64,000 bases of DNA from Candidatus Competibacter denitrificans Run_A_D11. Its GTDB lineage: Bacteria > Pseudomonadota > Gammaproteobacteria > Competibacterales > Competibacteraceae. Numbering within the stretch: the stretch's first letter is position 1; each line of letters starts with the position of its first letter. Positions 61,243 through 64,000 of this stretch are shown piece after piece. The translations under genes and the position numbers were made by a program. The DNA lies in NCBI RefSeq assembly GCF_001051235.1, contig NZ_CBTJ020000057.1, positions 1-64,000 on the forward strand. The letters are read 5' to 3'. The notes beneath the pieces were generated by a model. That model did no database searches and was not told the origin of the DNA. It saw only the letters and a list, made by a program, of their open reading frames with translations.

Positions 61243-62025
61243 TTACGCACGAAGTGAATGAAAACTGACGAGCGCGCCGTGCATGACATGCCGGCTAAAG
61301 CAGGCGGGTAAATCAAGGGTTGGTTGCGCGGCCATCGCCCGCTCGCAGGCCGTGGCGAAATCCTGCTGGTCGGCCAAAGCCTGGAGGAGGGTGAATTCGC
61401 CGTTTTCCAGCGGCCAAAATTCGATCTCTAAATTGTTGCGGCGGATAATCAGCAACTGGATGCCGCCTTCGCTCAAATCCACGGACGCATCGCCAGCGTC
61501 ATCGTCTTGGTTAATCTGCCAGATGTGGAGAATTGGAAACGCCGACTTGAGCAAGCGGGCGGCGGGATGGAGTTGAAACTGCAATTCGCCTTGCCGTTCG
61601 GCCGGTACCTCAGCCAGCGCTGCCAAGTCGAGCGCCGGATGGCGAGCCGCATCAGCAACGTCGTGGTAGAGCCATTCCAGCCGCGCCACATCGGGGAGGT
61701 ACGCTAGATGAGCGACCGACTCGAACGTCTCAAGAAAGTAAGGGAAATGTTCTCCGAAAACGTGTAGGTCGCCTGAATGGGACGGATGATGAATGCGGTA
61801 TTGCGCCGCTGCGTACTGAAAAAACTTCTCACCCACTAACCGGCGGACGACCGGATACACCGCAGCGAGCGCACCATGCAGGTTCAATGCGACATTGTTG
61901 CGGTAAACCTGCAACCGGCGGTCGCCACTCAATCCCCGAGCTAGAATTTGATGGTCAAAATCCCCACTGCGTCCGTCCAGCACGGCGGCAGCAAAGCCTA
62001 ATTGCAATTCACGCAGCCTGGACAT
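61243..62025 (-). CDS. bufC: DUF2063 partner of the MNIO enzyme (BufC)
   Basis: A 260-residue protein from the ATG at 62025 (GGAGG upstream), overlapping the MNIO gene by 17 bases. N-terminal RLRELQLGFAAAVLDG and RLQVYRNNVALNLHGALAAV, YPVVRRLVGEKFFQYAAAQY are the DUF2063 domain, followed by an RRE-like region. BufC-type proteins bring the precursor to the DUF692 enzyme. Confidence 0.9.
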   Translation of the reverse strand: MSRLRELQLGFAAAVLDGRSGDFDHQILARGLSGDRRLQVYRNNVALNLHGALAAVYPVVRRLVGEKFFQYAAAQYRIHHPSHSGDLHVFGEHFPYFLETFESVAHLAYLPDVARLEWLYHDVADAARHPALDLAALAEVPAERQGELQFQLHPAARLLKSAFPILHIWQINQDDDAGDASVDLSEGGIQLLIIRRNNLEIEFWPLENGEFTLLQALADQQDFATACERAMAAQPTLDLPACFSRHVMHGALVSFHSLRA

Positions 62026-62884
62026 GACATTCCTCCAGAATGGCATCGGCGTGCTCGGCCTCGGCGACCAGCACCGCCAGTTCGGGTAGATCGGTATCCC
62101 ATTCGACCAAGGCTGGAATGGCGCCGAACCGCGCCACGGCCTGTCGATACAGCACCCACACCGCCGGATCGACTGGACGGCTATGCGTGTCGATCAAAAT
62201 TTCACTGCCAGCAAAACGATTCACGGTAAAGCCAGCCAGATGGATTTCCCGGACGAGATGGCGCGGAATCGCCCGTAGATAAGCGCTGGCATCGAAGCCG
62301 TGGTTGCGGGCGCTGACGTAGATATTGTTGACATCGAGCAGTACGCCACAGCCGCTACGTTCGGCCAGCACCGTCAGAAATTCCCATTCAGGGATGGCCG
62401 ACGCTGCGTATTGCAGATAGCTGGACGGGTTCTCGATCAGGATTTGCCGACCCAGCGCGTCTTGTACTTGCACCACACGCTTGCTGAAATGATCCAGCGC
62501 GTCTTCGGTATACGGCAGCGGTAACAGGTCGTTGAGATAGCGCCCACCGACTGAACTCCAGGATAAATGTTCCGAAACCAAGGTCGGCTCAAAACGCTGA
62601 ATCAATCCTTTCAGTTTGGCGAGATGGCGCTGATTAAGCGGATCGGTCGAGCCGATGGATAGACCCACGCCGTGTAAGCTCAGGGCATAATGGGCGCGGA
62701 TGCGCTCCAGATAATCCAAGGGCTTACCGCCTGCGCCAAAATAGTTCTCGCTGTGGACTTCCAACCAGCCGACCGGTGGCAAGGTTTCCAACACGGCGTC
62801 GTAGTGATCGGCCCGCAGGCCGATTCCGGCACGGGCCGGAATCGAGCTGGGACCAAGCCTGGACGCGCCTGGCTTGGTGCTCAT
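62009..62884 (-). CDS. bufB: DUF692 multinuclear iron oxidase (BufB/MNIO)
   Basis: A 291-residue TIM-barrel enzyme from the ATG at 62884. GIGLRADHYDAVLETLPPVG, WLEVHSENYF, SLHGVGLSIGS (His), SEHLSWSS, LIENPSSYL (Glu), LLDVNNIYVSA (Asp/Asn), EIHLAGF (His), DTHSRPVD and EWDTDLP are the metal-ligand blocks of MNIO enzymes, which turn cysteines of small precursors into sulfur heterocycles or related groups. It directly follows the precursor gene. Confidence 0.94.
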   Translation of the reverse strand: MSTKPGASRLGPSSIPARAGIGLRADHYDAVLETLPPVGWLEVHSENYFGAGGKPLDYLERIRAHYALSLHGVGLSIGSTDPLNQRHLAKLKGLIQRFEPTLVSEHLSWSSVGGRYLNDLLPLPYTEDALDHFSKRVVQVQDALGRQILIENPSSYLQYAASAIPEWEFLTVLAERSGCGVLLDVNNIYVSARNHGFDASAYLRAIPRHLVREIHLAGFTVNRFAGSEILIDTHSRPVDPAVWVLYRQAVARFGAIPALVEWDTDLPELAVLVAEAEHADAILEECHVQAA

Positions 62885-62894
62885 AGCAATCGCC

Positions 62895-63161
62895 TTACGC
62901 CTTTGGCTGAGTGCTGCCGCCAATGATTTTTTCGCAGGTGCCCTTGGGAACGAACACCCAGGAATCCCCTTGACCGTCCTTGTTGGCCTGACCGGCGCAC
63001 GCATGAGCATCGGTTTTGCAGTCATTCTTGCCCGCCTTAACGACGCCGTAACACTTCTCGGCATTTTTATCATCGGCGGCGACTGCTTGACTGGCATTGG
63101 CGACCAAACCAAGGGCGAAAACGCTGGCCAGGGCGGAATTGACGAGGGTTTTGCTATTCAT
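62895..63161 (-). CDS. bufA: Bufferin-type RiPP precursor (BufA, DUF2282)
   Basis: An 88-residue precursor. A signal peptide ([20 protein letters not shown]) is cleaved near AVA-ADD; the core has four cysteines in [23 protein letters not shown] and GTCEKI, the spacing of DUF2282/BufA1. Such cores are modified by the DUF692 enzyme and exported by Sec to bind copper. AGGAG precedes the ATG; bufB begins 10 bases after the stop. Confidence 0.92.
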   Translation of the reverse strand: MNSKTLVNSALASVFALGLVANASQAVAADDKNAEKCYGVVKAGKNDCKTDAHACAGQANKDGQGDSWVFVPKGTCEKIIGGSTQPKA

Positions 63162-63169
63162 ACTATGTG

Positions 63170-63587
63170 ACTCCTAAAGAGTGGATTGAAACCTACTACA
63201 TTGCATCATTGTGGAATGGCGACATTCTCACAGTTGCCAGACCACGCTTATCAATACGCCGTCTGGGCTGGGTCTGGATGCACCGTCGAAATGAAAAAAC
63301 CTAGTGAGGTTGACTCTGAGGTTCGAACGGTGACGACCTATAGCGATCTATTTCAAATGGCGTGCCAAGTGAAAAAAATAAAATATAAGCAATGTTTTTC
63401 AAATAGTTAATTAAATTATATGAAACAAAGGAAAGCGATACGAAGCTAAAGAGCTTCGCTATTTCGTGGCCACCGCGATATCACGCGGCCAAAAGGAAGG
63501 GTTCTAGTGGGTCACTTGCTTTGCTCGTCGCCATGACTGATTCACGAGGGATAAGCGATGAGTTGATAGCGAAGCAGGAAGGTAGCC
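63170..63587. other. Intergenic region upstream of bufA
   Basis: Promoter region of the bufferin operon. The single open frame (63186-63410) has no homology-like features or ribosome site and I do not call it. A hairpin CGAAGCT-AAAG-AGCTTCG lies at 63441-63458, then CGCTATTTCGTGG (63457-63469) and CCGCG-ATATCA-CGCGG (63473-63488). Confidence 0.45.
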
Positions 63588-63920
63588 ATGGCCCGCAGTC
63601 CCAAGAACCCGCTGCGGCCGCTCCTTGAAGAGGAGCGTCAACAACTTATCCCTTGAGTCGAGGCCAAGCGATTGCGGCCAGCCCAGTGGCGCGCTAAAGC
63701 GGTGCTGGCGGTGGCGGTGGCGGATGGCCACAGCTACACCGATACCGCACGGGCGGCGGGTCGCCTATCGGGCGATGTGGTGGCGGCCTTGGTGGCGCGT
63801 TTCAATGCCGAAGGTCTGGCGGCGGTGGTCCCCCGGCAGGGGGGGTGGTCACCCGCGCGATGATACGTCCGTGGAGCGAGAACGGATTCTGGCGGACGCG
63901 CGTCGGCCCCCGGATCGCAA
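63588..63920 (+). pseudogene. Transposase N-terminal remnant (HTH, IS630-like)
   Basis: ATG at 63588 opens ARSPKNPLRPLLEEERQQLI, interrupted by a stop at 63656. The frame continues with [20 protein letters not shown] and [37 protein letters not shown], then shifts frame into RERILADARRPPDRK. This is the common HTH start of an IS630-type transposase; the catalytic domain is missing. Confidence 0.65.
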
Positions 63921-64000
63921 GTGCTTCGGGCGAAGAAATGAGTTTTTATCATTCAAGGTTAGAGAGATCGGGAGTGGAGAGAGAAAACGATCCGGGGCAG

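Noticed and set aside
63186..63410. 74-codon plus-strand frame upstream of bufA
   Set aside because: No ribosome site, odd composition, overlaps the expected operon promoter.
1..64000. tRNA or rRNA genes
   Set aside because: No cloverleaf-like or rRNA-like stretch was recognised by eye; a covariance search would settle this.

Overview
The window is GC-rich, gene-dense, bacterial and reads as a gammaproteobacterium. The T3SS gene order, the DoxX-NDH2 fusion, the bufferin-type cluster and the integron cassettes would fit an environmental or sludge organism such as Competibacteraceae, but the taxon is a guess.

From 1 to about 32 kb the window carries a nearly complete Ysc/Bsc-like type III secretion system (T3SS). 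A plus-strand unit (2.3-8.9 kb) encodes a probable kinase-fold effector, a CesT-type chaperone, a tip/filament protein, an LcrH/SycD chaperone and the two pore-forming translocators. A minus-strand unit (18.2-12.2 kb) encodes a chaperone, a shortened SctC, and SctD, F, G, I, J, K and L. A second minus-strand unit (31.7-25.2 kb) encodes SctN-O-P-Q-R-S-T-U. Four sites, plus a weaker fifth, upstream of these units share CTAACTT-N13-GTTACYCA. This looks like an ECF sigma promoter, and an ECF sigma gene lies inside the island at 19.6-20.3 kb. The export gate SctV, the gatekeeper SctW and the secretin barrel are not in the window. Between the units lie a di-heme cytochrome c peroxidase, two hybrid histidine kinases, a response regulator, a VapBC module and a complete IS200/IS605 element.

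From 32 to 43.7 kb is accessory DNA: a frameshifted HicB, HigBA, a DUF5131 protein, and a pile of insertion-sequence remains (IS630, IS5 inside IS3, IS110). Next come the ruined 3' part of a DUF499 ATPase of the phage-defence type, YaiI, a second VapBC, a YecA-like SEC-C protein, an MFS transporter and a deleted IS605 relic.

From 43.7 to 48.7 kb are a DoxX-NDH2 fusion and a GH63-like glucosidase. From 49.2 to 53.0 kb lies a run of lower-GC gene cassettes (small membrane proteins, BrnTA, a TfoX-N protein) with attC-like sites and no integrase, i.e. a CALIN.

From 53.1 to 64 kb are a GMC oxidoreductase with an SDR, a Hod-like cofactor-independent dioxygenase, a GAF-PAS-sigma54 activator, an EF-hand protein, and a bufferin-type copper RiPP operon (precursor, DUF692, DUF2063, DoxX) followed by an all-helical globin-like protein. 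A broken transposase gene closes the window.
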